Assembly (NCBI RefSeq): GCF_009857535.1
Contig: NZ_WWCS01000012.1
Location: forward strand, 62,001 to 126,000
Direction of reading: 5' to 3'
Source: Duganella margarita
GTDB lineage: Bacteria; Pseudomonadota; Gammaproteobacteria; Burkholderiales; Burkholderiaceae_D
DNA length: 64,000 nucleotides
Under the pieces are notes generated by a model. It did not search any database and was not told the origin of the DNA. It was given only the letters and a program-made list of their open reading frames with translations. This document shows, piece after piece, positions 26,029 through 33,480 of this stretch (position 1 is the first letter of the stretch; each line of letters begins with the position of its first letter). A program made the position numbers and the translations under genes.

Positions 26029-26742
26029 TCAGATTGCCGCTGTCGCCGCAGCGCGGGCGCTTTCGGCGTAGCGCAGCAGGGTATCGCCAAAGCCGCCGCG
26101 CGCCTTGGCGTCGCAGCGCGCGCTGGTGGTCACGCGCGGTGCGGCGCTCCAGGCGAAACGGGCGCCGCACCGTTCCAGCGCCGTCACCAGCGCCACGTCT
26201 TCACTGCAGGCCAGCGGCTCAAAGCCGCCGGCGCGCAGATAGGCGTCGGCCGCCACGCCCATGTTCGCGCCATGGATATGGTGATGGCCGTCGGCGTCGG
26301 TATAGCTGTTGCGGAAGTGCTTGCGCAGCAGGTCGGCGTTGTCGTTGTGCGGCGACCAGTCATCCACCGCCACGGTGCCGCATACCACGTCGACATTGAG
26401 GCGCAACTGCGCCGCCAGCCAGTTGGGCGAGACCTGGGTATCGGCATCGGTGAACGCCAGCCAGCGCGCGCCGTGGCGCAGCATGTGGCGGGCGCCGGCG
26501 GCGCGGGTGACGCCGACGTTGCGCGCCTCCACGCACACGTAGTCGATGACGCAGCGTGTGTCCGACTGGGCCGCGTGGCGTTCGACGACGGCATGCGAGC
26601 GGTCGGTGCAGCTGTCGAGCGCGACCGTGATGCGCACCGCTTCGCCGTGCAGTGCCGGGTCGGCGGCAGCGGCGCGGGCCGCACGCAGGCAGGCGTCCAG
26701 ATACAGTTCCTCGTTGTGGGCGGGGATGACGATGCCGATCAT
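26029..26742 (-). CDS. Family 2 glycosyltransferase
   Basis: A 237-residue GT-A fold transferase without membrane helices. IGIVIPAHNEELYL opens the nucleotide-sugar binding domain, FTDADTQVSPNWLAAQ carries the metal-binding Asp motif, and ACSEDVALVTALERCG holds the later acidic pair. Donor and acceptor cannot be told from sequence. Its start overlaps the methyltransferase stop by 4 bases, making it the last gene of a four-gene coupled cassette. Confidence 0.88.
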   Translation of the reverse strand: MIGIVIPAHNEELYLDACLRAARAAAADPALHGEAVRITVALDSCTDRSHAVVERHAAQSDTRCVIDYVCVEARNVGVTRAAGARHMLRHGARWLAFTDADTQVSPNWLAAQLRLNVDVVCGTVAVDDWSPHNDNADLLRKHFRNSYTDADGHHHIHGANMGVAADAYLRAGGFEPLACSEDVALVTALERCGARFAWSAAPRVTTSARCDAKARGGFGDTLLRYAESARAAATAAI

Positions 26743-27341
26743 GCCGTAACTCCTTCCTGTTGCGCGACCGAGCGCGGATCGGGCGACCAGACGTCCAGCA
26801 GGAAGTCGGCCTCCTCGTGACGGGAAACGCGGTGCAGTTGCGGAATGGCGTCAAACGCGGCGTGGATGGCGTCGGCGTCCTGCCTGCCGTCGCCAATCGG
26901 CCGGCGCCAGTGGCACAGCACCAGCGCGCCGCTCAAGCCCAGCGAGTTGACGCAGTTGGCACGCAGCTGCTCCAGTTCGTCGGCGTCGAGATAGTAGGCC
27001 ATTTCGCTGATGACGATCAGGTCGAAGGCGGCGCCGGCCGGCCAGTCCTGCGGCACGCGCTGGCAGGCGACCGAGACGCGGCCGGCGGGCAGGCCGGCGA
27101 CGCGGTTGCGGGTCAGTTCCACGGCGGCCGGCGAGAGGTCGCTGGCGGTGACGCAATCGGCGCGGCGGGCCAGGGCGGCAGTCAGTTCGCCATTGCCGCA
27201 GGCCGGCTCGAAAGCGTGATGGTAGTGCGGCGAGGGCAAGCTGGCCAGCAGCAAGGCGCGCTTGCGCTGCTCGTACCAGCGCTGGCGCACCTGCCAAGGA
27301 TCGTTGTTTTGCTCGTACAGATGCTGGAAGTGTTCACTCAT
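26739..27341 (-). CDS. NodS-like SAM-dependent methyltransferase
   Basis: A 200-residue class I methyltransferase. The N-terminal NNDPWQVRQRWYEQRKR block followed by FEPACGNGELTAALA (SAM motif I) and VTASDLSPAAVELTRNRV resembles NodS, the enzyme that N-methylates the deacetylated sugar of Nod factors in rhizobia. Motif IV reads FDLIVISEMAYYLD. It is coupled by ATGA overlaps to a PIG-L deacetylase upstream and a GT2 downstream. Deacetylase then N-methyltransferase is the Nod-factor order of reactions, but the true acceptor is unknown. Confidence 0.83.
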   Translation of the reverse strand: MSEHFQHLYEQNNDPWQVRQRWYEQRKRALLLASLPSPHYHHAFEPACGNGELTAALARRADCVTASDLSPAAVELTRNRVAGLPAGRVSVACQRVPQDWPAGAAFDLIVISEMAYYLDADELEQLRANCVNSLGLSGALVLCHWRRPIGDGRQDADAIHAAFDAIPQLHRVSRHEEADFLLDVWSPDPRSVAQQEGVTA

Positions 27342-28201
27342 GTGAAGTAGATCTCGTAGGGATGGAGCAGGCGGGCCAGCACGTGCGGCGGCAGGATCGC
27401 CTGCTGCCCGCTGGAGGGATCGTCGTGTAACTGGGTCTGAAAACACTGGACGGCCTGCTGCTTGCGGCGCAGGACTTCGTCGCCAAGTTGCAGGCGGCGG
27501 GCGCGGTGCCATGGCAATCGGTGGTCGCCCGGCGTGGCCCAGTGCCAGCTCCATACCGGCATTTCGACCAGCGTGGCGCGGCAGGCGCGGGCCGCCAGCG
27601 ATGCGGCCAGGCCGCAGGCTTCGTGGTCGGGATGGCCGTCCTGGCGCCAGGTGACAAACACCGTGTCTTCGGGCCGCAGCAGTTGGCGCAGCAGCGTATG
27701 GAGTTGTTCCAAATGCGCGCGCACCTGGCCGTCGGGCAGGCGCGCGCGCAGCAGTTGTGGCGCGTTGCCGCCGTCGAGACCCAGCGTCCGCAGGGCGGCG
27801 GCGGTTTCCTGGGGCCGCAGGCGCGCCAGGTCGGCAGGCGTCAGCAGGCCGGAGCCGGGATGGCTGGCCGTGCCGTCGGTGACCGCCAGCAGCACGGTGC
27901 GCGTGCCCTGGGCGTGCAGCAGTTGCAGCAGGCCGCCGCAGGCCAGCACTTCGTCGTCGGGATGCGGCGCGATGATGATGGCGCGTCCTTGCGTCGGCGC
28001 CAGGTCGGCTGCGGTGATGGGCGGCAGTTCGGCCAGGCCGCGCCACGCTTGCCACTCGGCGTCCGGCGTACCGCGGCCGGCGATGTGGCGTTCAGCGGTC
28101 TGAGGTCCCTGGGCAGCGCTTGGTGGCTGCAGCGGCTGCGGCCGGCGTGGCGCTTGTGGTGCCTGCGGCGCTTGCGGCTGTGGTGTGTACGCAGTGGTCA
28201 T
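27338..28201 (-). CDS. PIG-L family deacetylase
   Basis: A 287-residue zinc-dependent N-acetylglucosamine deacetylase-type protein. The APHPDDE motif (about residue 80) and the second zinc motif GHPDHEACG are intact. The N-terminal 40 or so residues are a Pro/Gln/Ala-rich linker (PQAPQAPQAPRRPQP) unlike the catalytic domain. ATG 28201 overlaps the upstream stop (ATGA), which decides this start over the ATG three codons earlier. PIG-L enzymes remove acetyl groups from GlcNAc-linked lipids, thiols or antibiotics. Together with its partners it probably tailors a glycoconjugate. Confidence 0.87.
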   Translation of the reverse strand: MTTAYTPQPQAPQAPQAPRRPQPLQPPSAAQGPQTAERHIAGRGTPDAEWQAWRGLAELPPITAADLAPTQGRAIIIAPHPDDEVLACGGLLQLLHAQGTRTVLLAVTDGTASHPGSGLLTPADLARLRPQETAAALRTLGLDGGNAPQLLRARLPDGQVRAHLEQLHTLLRQLLRPEDTVFVTWRQDGHPDHEACGLAASLAARACRATLVEMPVWSWHWATPGDHRLPWHRARRLQLGDEVLRRKQQAVQCFQTQLHDDPSSGQQAILPPHVLARLLHPYEIYFT

Positions 28202-29226
28202 AACGCCCATGGCGCTTCCTCCTGTTGGGTGAGCAGGCTGCCGAGGGTGGCGAGATCGCGCTCGGCATGGCTCTGGCGCAGGAACACCGGCAGGTCGGCC
28301 GCCAGCCGCGCAAAGCGGGCGTCCCGGCACAGTGGGCCTGCGCCCAGCGCGCGGGTGGCATTGCGCAGCACTTCGGTGGCTGCGGCTTCCACCGCCAGCC
28401 TTGCGCGCATGGCGCTACGGCCGGCATAGGCGCCGGGAGCACGGTCGATCGACGCAGCGGTGGCGCGCAGCAGCGCGGCGGCGGCGCTGAGGGCGATGTC
28501 GGTCTCCCCCAGGTGCGCCAAGCGGTGCGGTTCGGGCTTGGACTGAACGCGCGCGGCGTCGTGCAGATAGTCGCCCAGCGCCTGAGCCGCGCCATACCAG
28601 CAGGCGGCGATGCCGGCGCCGCCATACCAGAAGCCGGGGCGGCTCAAATACTCTCCCGGCGCGCCGACCGGGATCGCCGGCACGTCGTCGAACAACACGT
28701 CGACACTGGCGGTCGCCGCCATGCCAACGGCCTGCCAGCCTTCATTGGTGACCGTCACGCCGGGATCGCGCAGCGCCACCGCGACCAGCATCCGTTCGCC
28801 GTGAGCGTCCTGGCAGCTGACCAGCGCGTGACTGAGCGCGGCTGCGCCGGAACACCACTGCTTGCGGCCGGAGATCAGCGCCTGCCCGGCGCTGTCGTGA
28901 CGCAGCGTGACAACGGCGTCGGGCGGCTCGGCACACCACACGCCCCAGGCGGCACCCGGGCGTGACGGGCCACCGAGTTCCGCCAGAATCGCCAGGGCGT
29001 CGGTATGGCTTTCATACAGCTTGGCCAGCGTCAGATCGTAGTGTGCGACCTTGGCCAGGCATTGCCAGCGCTGCAGCGTGAGACCACTTGCCGGTAGCGG
29101 CAACTGATCCTGCCCGGCAGCGATCAGCTGCGCCAACTGCGCGCCGGCAGATTGCTGCGGGTCCAGTCGTATCAGCGCTTCGTCAAGCGTGTGCGCAGAT
29201 GCATAGGGGAGTCGGTCGATTTTCAT
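28198..29226 (-). CDS. Acyl-CoA-dehydrogenase-like flavoprotein lacking the usual catalytic Glu motif
   Basis: A 342-residue protein of the acyl-CoA dehydrogenase fold: an N-terminal helical domain, a middle beta domain with SGRKQWCSGAAALSHALVSC, and a C-terminal helical bundle. The C-terminus reads ADLPVFLRQSHAERDLATLG instead of the YEG-type catalytic region. This resembles DszC- or hydroxylase-like members that use reduced flavin and O2. ATG 29226 is the best-spaced start after AGGAC. It is the first gene of the cassette with PIG-L, NodS-like and GT2 genes. It may oxidise or hydroxylate the same product rather than act in fatty-acid oxidation (inference). Confidence 0.8.
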   Translation of the reverse strand: MKIDRLPYASAHTLDEALIRLDPQQSAGAQLAQLIAAGQDQLPLPASGLTLQRWQCLAKVAHYDLTLAKLYESHTDALAILAELGGPSRPGAAWGVWCAEPPDAVVTLRHDSAGQALISGRKQWCSGAAALSHALVSCQDAHGERMLVAVALRDPGVTVTNEGWQAVGMAATASVDVLFDDVPAIPVGAPGEYLSRPGFWYGGAGIAACWYGAAQALGDYLHDAARVQSKPEPHRLAHLGETDIALSAAAALLRATAASIDRAPGAYAGRSAMRARLAVEAAATEVLRNATRALGAGPLCRDARFARLAADLPVFLRQSHAERDLATLGSLLTQQEEAPWAL

Positions 29227-29389
29227 GCGCATGTCCTGAAGTTTGGAACATGATGGGCCGCGTTCGCGCTCGCTGTCTGTTAGTGCACGCACTCAGCCAG
29301 ACGTTGTTCGGTGGCGGTGAGGTGGCGTACATACTGGCCAGAGCAGATCGGCGAAGCTGTGATTTCCTCAATTGGAGAAAAGCGCGTCC

Positions 29390-29632
29390 ATGAATGATTG
29401 GCTCGATTTGCTGCAATGGCCGGCCATGGCCGTGACCGTTGGGGCGGGGCTGCTGGTCGGCTCCCGCACGCCAATGCGGCGCAAGGCCGGATTCATCGCT
29501 TTCCTGCTCAGTAACGCGCTGTGGATCGCGTGGGGTTGGCACGATGACGCCTGGGCCCTGATCGCGTTGCAGCTTTGCCTGGTGGTGACCAATGTGCGCG
29601 GTATCCTGAAAAACGAAGAAGGAGTCTCATGA
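29390..29632 (+). CDS. Small membrane protein coupled to the molybdenum hydroxylase operon
   Basis: An 80-residue protein with three hydrophobic stretches (about 8-22, 30-46 and 48-68) and a short polar end. I recognise no family. The ATG follows an AATTGGAGAAAAG ribosome-like site. Its stop overlaps the start of the [2Fe-2S] subunit gene (ATGA), so it belongs to that operon. It may tether or assist the hydroxylase, but this is not known for PaoABC enzymes. Confidence 0.7.
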   Translation: MNDWLDLLQWPAMAVTVGAGLLVGSRTPMRRKAGFIAFLLSNALWIAWGWHDDAWALIALQLCLVVTNVRGILKNEEGVS

Positions 29633-30147
29633 CCACTTATCCTGTGCGGCTGCAGCTCAATGGCGAGTCGCGGCAATTTGAGGTAGAAGCGTGGGTGACG
29701 CTGCTGGACCTGTTGCGTGAGCGCGCAGGCCTGACCGGCACCAAGAAGGGCTGCGACCATGGACAGTGCGGTGCATGCACGGTGCTGGTCGGCGGCAAAC
29801 GTATCAATTCCTGCCTGACGCTGGCCGTCATGCAGGATGGCCGCGAGGTCACCACGGTGGAAGGACTGGCGGATGGCACGCAGCTGCATCCGCTGCAACA
29901 GGCCTTCATCGAGCACGACGCCTTTCAGTGCGGTTACTGTACGCCCGGCCAGCTGTGTTCCGCCGTTGGCCTGATGAACGAAGGCGAAGCTCACACCGTC
30001 GCCGAGGTGCGTGAGCTAATGAGCGGGAACATCTGCCGCTGCGGCGCCTATCCAGGCATTGTGGCGGCAGTGACCGACGTCATGGGGCTGGCGCAGCACG
30101 AGGACAATCCCGATCGTCCGTACTTGCCTGGCACGGTGCCGGCATGA
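29629..30147 (+). CDS. PaoA-type [2Fe-2S] subunit of a molybdenum hydroxylase
   Basis: A 172-residue iron-sulfur subunit of the xanthine oxidase family. The plant-ferredoxin-type cluster motif CDHGQCGACTVLVGG with a later Cys, and the second cluster motifs CGYCTPGQ and CRCGAYP, are all present. No Tat signal is seen, unlike E. coli PaoA, so the enzyme may be cytoplasmic. It is followed by FAD and Moco subunits with 4-base and 17-base overlaps. The likely reaction is oxidation of aldehydes to acids, as for PaoABC. Confidence 0.9.
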   Translation: MTTYPVRLQLNGESRQFEVEAWVTLLDLLRERAGLTGTKKGCDHGQCGACTVLVGGKRINSCLTLAVMQDGREVTTVEGLADGTQLHPLQQAFIEHDAFQCGYCTPGQLCSAVGLMNEGEAHTVAEVRELMSGNICRCGAYPGIVAAVTDVMGLAQHEDNPDRPYLPGTVPA

Positions 30148-31166
30148 ATCCCATCGCCTATTTCCGCGCCGCCGAAGCCAACGAGGCGCTGGCGCACGCC
30201 GGCGGCGGCGCGCGCTTCATCGCCGGCGGCACCAATCTGATCGACTTGATGAAGGAATTCGTGATGCGGCCGGCGGCGCTGGTTGACATCAACGGCCTGT
30301 CATTCGGCGATATCGCACCGACCGGCGATGGCGGCCTGCTGCTGGGCGCGACCGCGCGCAACGCCGATACCGCCTATCATCCGCTGGTGCGTGAAGGCTA
30401 TCCGCTGTTGACGGCGGCGATACTGGCCGGCGCGTCACCGCAGATCCGCAATATGGCGAGCAACGGCGGCAACCTGCTGCAACGCACGCGCTGCCACTAT
30501 TTTTACGATGTGGCCACGCCGTGCAACAAGCGTGATCCGGGTACTGGCTGCTCCGCCATCGGCGGGTTGACGCGCCAGCATGCGATCCTCGGCGCCAGCC
30601 CGCAATGCATCGCGGTCCATCCGTCCGATATGTGCGTGGCGCTGGCGGCGCTGGGCGCCATCGTGCATGTGAGTTCGCTGGCGGGACCACGGCAGATCGC
30701 GTTTGCCAATTTTCATCGACTGCCTGGCGACCAGCCGGAGTACGACACCACGCTGGAGCCGGGTGACCTGATTACGCATATCGAACTGCCGCCCGCTGCG
30801 CAATTTGCGGCGCATTCGGCCTACCTGAAACTGCGCGACCGCGCCTCGTACGCGTTTGCGCTGGTGTCGGTCGCCGCAGCGCTGGATATCGGCGAAGACG
30901 GCGTGCTGCGCGCAGCGCGCATTGCCCTCGGCGGCGTGGCGCACAAACCATGGCGCATACCGGCGGCGGAAACGCTGCTGGCCGGCCAGCGGCCCTCCGC
31001 AGCGTTGTTTTCGGCTGCGGCGGACGCCATGCTGGCCGGCGCCCAGGGGCAGGGCGAGAACAATTTCAAGATCGACATGGCACGCCGTGCAGTGGTGCGC
31101 GCGCTGGAACAGGCCACGGCCGGAACATATGACAATACAGGGAGCGAACGTGACAGAGCTGATTGA
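30144..31166 (+). CDS. PaoB-type FAD subunit of a molybdenum hydroxylase
   Basis: A 340-residue FAD-binding subunit (FIAGGTNLIDLMK near residue 26; ASNGGNLLQRTRC near residue 107). The insertion RCHYFYD...CNKRDPGTGCSA provides the extra cysteines that bind a [4Fe-4S] cluster in PaoB and 4-hydroxybenzoyl-CoA reductase beta subunits, so this enzyme should carry that additional cluster. Its start overlaps the small subunit stop by 4 bases; its end overlaps the large subunit start. Confidence 0.9.
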   Translation: MNPIAYFRAAEANEALAHAGGGARFIAGGTNLIDLMKEFVMRPAALVDINGLSFGDIAPTGDGGLLLGATARNADTAYHPLVREGYPLLTAAILAGASPQIRNMASNGGNLLQRTRCHYFYDVATPCNKRDPGTGCSAIGGLTRQHAILGASPQCIAVHPSDMCVALAALGAIVHVSSLAGPRQIAFANFHRLPGDQPEYDTTLEPGDLITHIELPPAAQFAAHSAYLKLRDRASYAFALVSVAAALDIGEDGVLRAARIALGGVAHKPWRIPAAETLLAGQRPSAALFSAAADAMLAGAQGQGENNFKIDMARRAVVRALEQATAGTYDNTGSERDRAD

Positions 31167-33429
31167 AGCACTCCGCACACCAGCGGCGGACGAAGGCACG
31201 GGCGCGGTTACCATCGGCATGGCGGTATCGCGCGTGGATGGCCGCGACAAGGTGACCGGGCAGGCACGTTATGCGGCCGAGTATCCGGCCGAAGGGCTGT
31301 TGTACGGCGTGGTGGTCAGCGGCACAGTTCCGCTTGGTCGCATCGCCGCCATTCGCGCTGATGCCGCACTGGCGGTGGCCGGCGTGGTGGAGGTGATTAC
31401 GCACCTGAACCGGCCGCGCATCCGCTCCTTCGATATCTTCTACAAGGACATGACGGCGCCGGGCGGCTCGCCATTCCGTCCGCTGTACGACGACAAGATC
31501 GCCTACAGCGGCCAGCCGGTGGCGCTGGTGGTGGCCGAGACGTTTGAAGCGGCGCGCTATGCGGCGCGGCTGGTGGAGGTCGATTACGAGGTCGAGCCGC
31601 ACGCTACCTCGCTGGTTGAAAACCGCGAACGATCCTACACCCCAAGCCGCATGAAGGCCGGATTCACGCCGCCGCCGTCCCCCAAAGGGCATGCCGACGA
31701 GGTGTGGGAAAAAGCCGCCGTCAAGATCAAAGGCGAGTATTACAGCGGCGTTGAGCACCATAATCCGATGGAGATGTTCGCCAGCACGGTCATCCGCGAC
31801 GACGACGGCCACCTGACGATCTACGACAAGACGCAAAGCTCGCAGAACAGCCGCTGGTACGTGTCCCACGTTTTCGGCCTGGGCAAGGACAAGGTCACGG
31901 TGCGCAATCCCTACGTGGGCGGCGCGTTCGGCTCCGGACTGCGGCCGCAGTATCAGCTGCCGCTGGCGGTGATGGCGGCGCTCAAGCTGGAACGCTCGGT
32001 GCGGGTGGTGCTGACGCGCCAGCAGATGTTCACTTTCGGCCACCGGCCGGAGACCTTGCAACGCGTGCGGCTGGCCGCCGAGGCGGATGGCACGCTGACT
32101 TCCATTATTCACGAAGCGGTGGCCGAAACCTCGCGCATGGAGGATTACGTCGAGGTGGTGGTCAACTGGTCCGGCGAGCTGTATGCATGTGAACACGTGC
32201 GGCTGGGCTACCATCTGGTCGACCTGGATCACGCCAGCCCGATGGACATGCGCGCGCCAGGCGCCGCACACGGCGTGTATGCGCTGGAAGTGGCAATGGA
32301 CGAATTGTCCTATGCATTAAAGATGGACCCGCTGGCGCTGCGCCTGAAGAATTACGCCGACATCGATCCCTCGCGCGGTCTGCCGTATTCCACCAAGGAG
32401 TTGCGCGCCTGCTATCTGCAAGGCGCCGAACGATTCGGCTGGGACAAGCGTCCGCTGGAGCCGGGCGCCATGCGCGAGGGCCGGGAGTTGATCGGCTGGG
32501 GCATGGCGACCGGCATGTGGGACGCCATGCAGATGTTCGCGCGCGCCAGTGCCGTGCTGCATGCGGATGGATCGCTGGTGGTCAGCAGCGCAGCGACCGA
32601 TATTGGCACCGGCACGTACACGGCGATGAGCATTATCGCGGCCGACGCTTTGGGCCTGCCGCTGGAGCAGGTGCGCTTCCAGCTGGGCGATTCGACGTTG
32701 CCGGTGGCGCCGATCGAAGGCGGTTCGTCGCACGTGGCGACGGTCGGTTCGGCGGTGCAGGGCGTTTGCGAAAAATTGCAGAAGAAGCTGTTCAAGCTGG
32801 CCAAGAAGCTGCCTTCGTCACCGCTGGCCAAGGTGCGCTTTGACGACATCGAGTTTTCCGGCGGCGCGCTACGTGTGTCGTCGCAGCCCGGTGTGGCCGT
32901 TGCGATCGCGGACATCATGGCTGGCAGCGGCGAGCAGCGGCTGGAAGAAAAGTACTTGATGCTGCCGAATATGCTCAAGCAAATGAAGTATCAGCGCTCC
33001 ACGCACTCGGCGGTATTTTGTGAAGTGCGCGTCGATCCGGAATTCGGCACGGTACGCGTGACGCGCGTCGTCAGCGCCATCGCGGCTGGCCGCATTATCA
33101 ATGCCAAGACAGCGCGCAGCCAGATTATCGGCGGCGTGGTGTGGGGCATTGGTCAGGCGCTGCATGAAGAGACCCACTGCGATCACCGGTTTGGCCGCTT
33201 CATGAACCATAATCTGGGGGAGTACCACGTCTCGGTCAACGCCGACATCCATGACATCGACGTCATCTTCGTTCAGGAGGACGACCGCATTGTCAGCCGC
33301 ATCGGCGCCAAGGGCGTGGGCGAGATTGGCCTGGTCGGCGTGGCGGCGGCGGTATCCAACGCCATTTATCACGCCACCGGCAAGCGTGTGCGTAGTACGC
33401 CGATCACGCCGGATAAATTAATGCAATAG
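31150..33429 (+). CDS. PaoC-type molybdopterin-binding catalytic subunit
   Basis: A 759-residue large subunit. After the SRVDGRDKVTGQARYAAEY start of the family come the cofactor-binding blocks, including PYVGGAFGSGLRPQ, MRAPGAAHGVYALE and the C-terminal GAKGVGEIGLVG, whose Glu is the catalytic base in the family. I prefer the GTG at 31150, which has a GGGAGCG ribosome site; an ATG seven codons upstream (31129) is the alternative. An XdhC/PaoD-type Moco insertion factor is not in the window. Substrates are probably aromatic or aliphatic aldehydes. Confidence 0.9.
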   Translation: MTELIEALRTPAADEGTGAVTIGMAVSRVDGRDKVTGQARYAAEYPAEGLLYGVVVSGTVPLGRIAAIRADAALAVAGVVEVITHLNRPRIRSFDIFYKDMTAPGGSPFRPLYDDKIAYSGQPVALVVAETFEAARYAARLVEVDYEVEPHATSLVENRERSYTPSRMKAGFTPPPSPKGHADEVWEKAAVKIKGEYYSGVEHHNPMEMFASTVIRDDDGHLTIYDKTQSSQNSRWYVSHVFGLGKDKVTVRNPYVGGAFGSGLRPQYQLPLAVMAALKLERSVRVVLTRQQMFTFGHRPETLQRVRLAAEADGTLTSIIHEAVAETSRMEDYVEVVVNWSGELYACEHVRLGYHLVDLDHASPMDMRAPGAAHGVYALEVAMDELSYALKMDPLALRLKNYADIDPSRGLPYSTKELRACYLQGAERFGWDKRPLEPGAMREGRELIGWGMATGMWDAMQMFARASAVLHADGSLVVSSAATDIGTGTYTAMSIIAADALGLPLEQVRFQLGDSTLPVAPIEGGSSHVATVGSAVQGVCEKLQKKLFKLAKKLPSSPLAKVRFDDIEFSGGALRVSSQPGVAVAIADIMAGSGEQRLEEKYLMLPNMLKQMKYQRSTHSAVFCEVRVDPEFGTVRVTRVVSAIAAGRIINAKTARSQIIGGVVWGIGQALHEETHCDHRFGRFMNHNLGEYHVSVNADIHDIDVIFVQEDDRIVSRIGAKGVGEIGLVGVAAAVSNAIYHATGKRVRSTPITPDKLMQ

Positions 33430-33480
33430 TGTTGCGTTTGTGTATAATGCAGCCGACTTGCATTAATGAATGGAGCTTTC

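Noticed and set aside
29280..29474. Minus-strand frame ending RHLTATEQRLAECVH, resembling the start of a LuxR helix-turn-helix
   Set aside because: Only about a dozen residues fit, the frame stops before the recognition helix, and the rest overlaps the small membrane gene; chance is more likely.
33443..33448. TATAAT before the siderophore-type receptor gene
   Set aside because: No acceptable -35 at 16-18 bases and no extended -10; not listed as a promoter.
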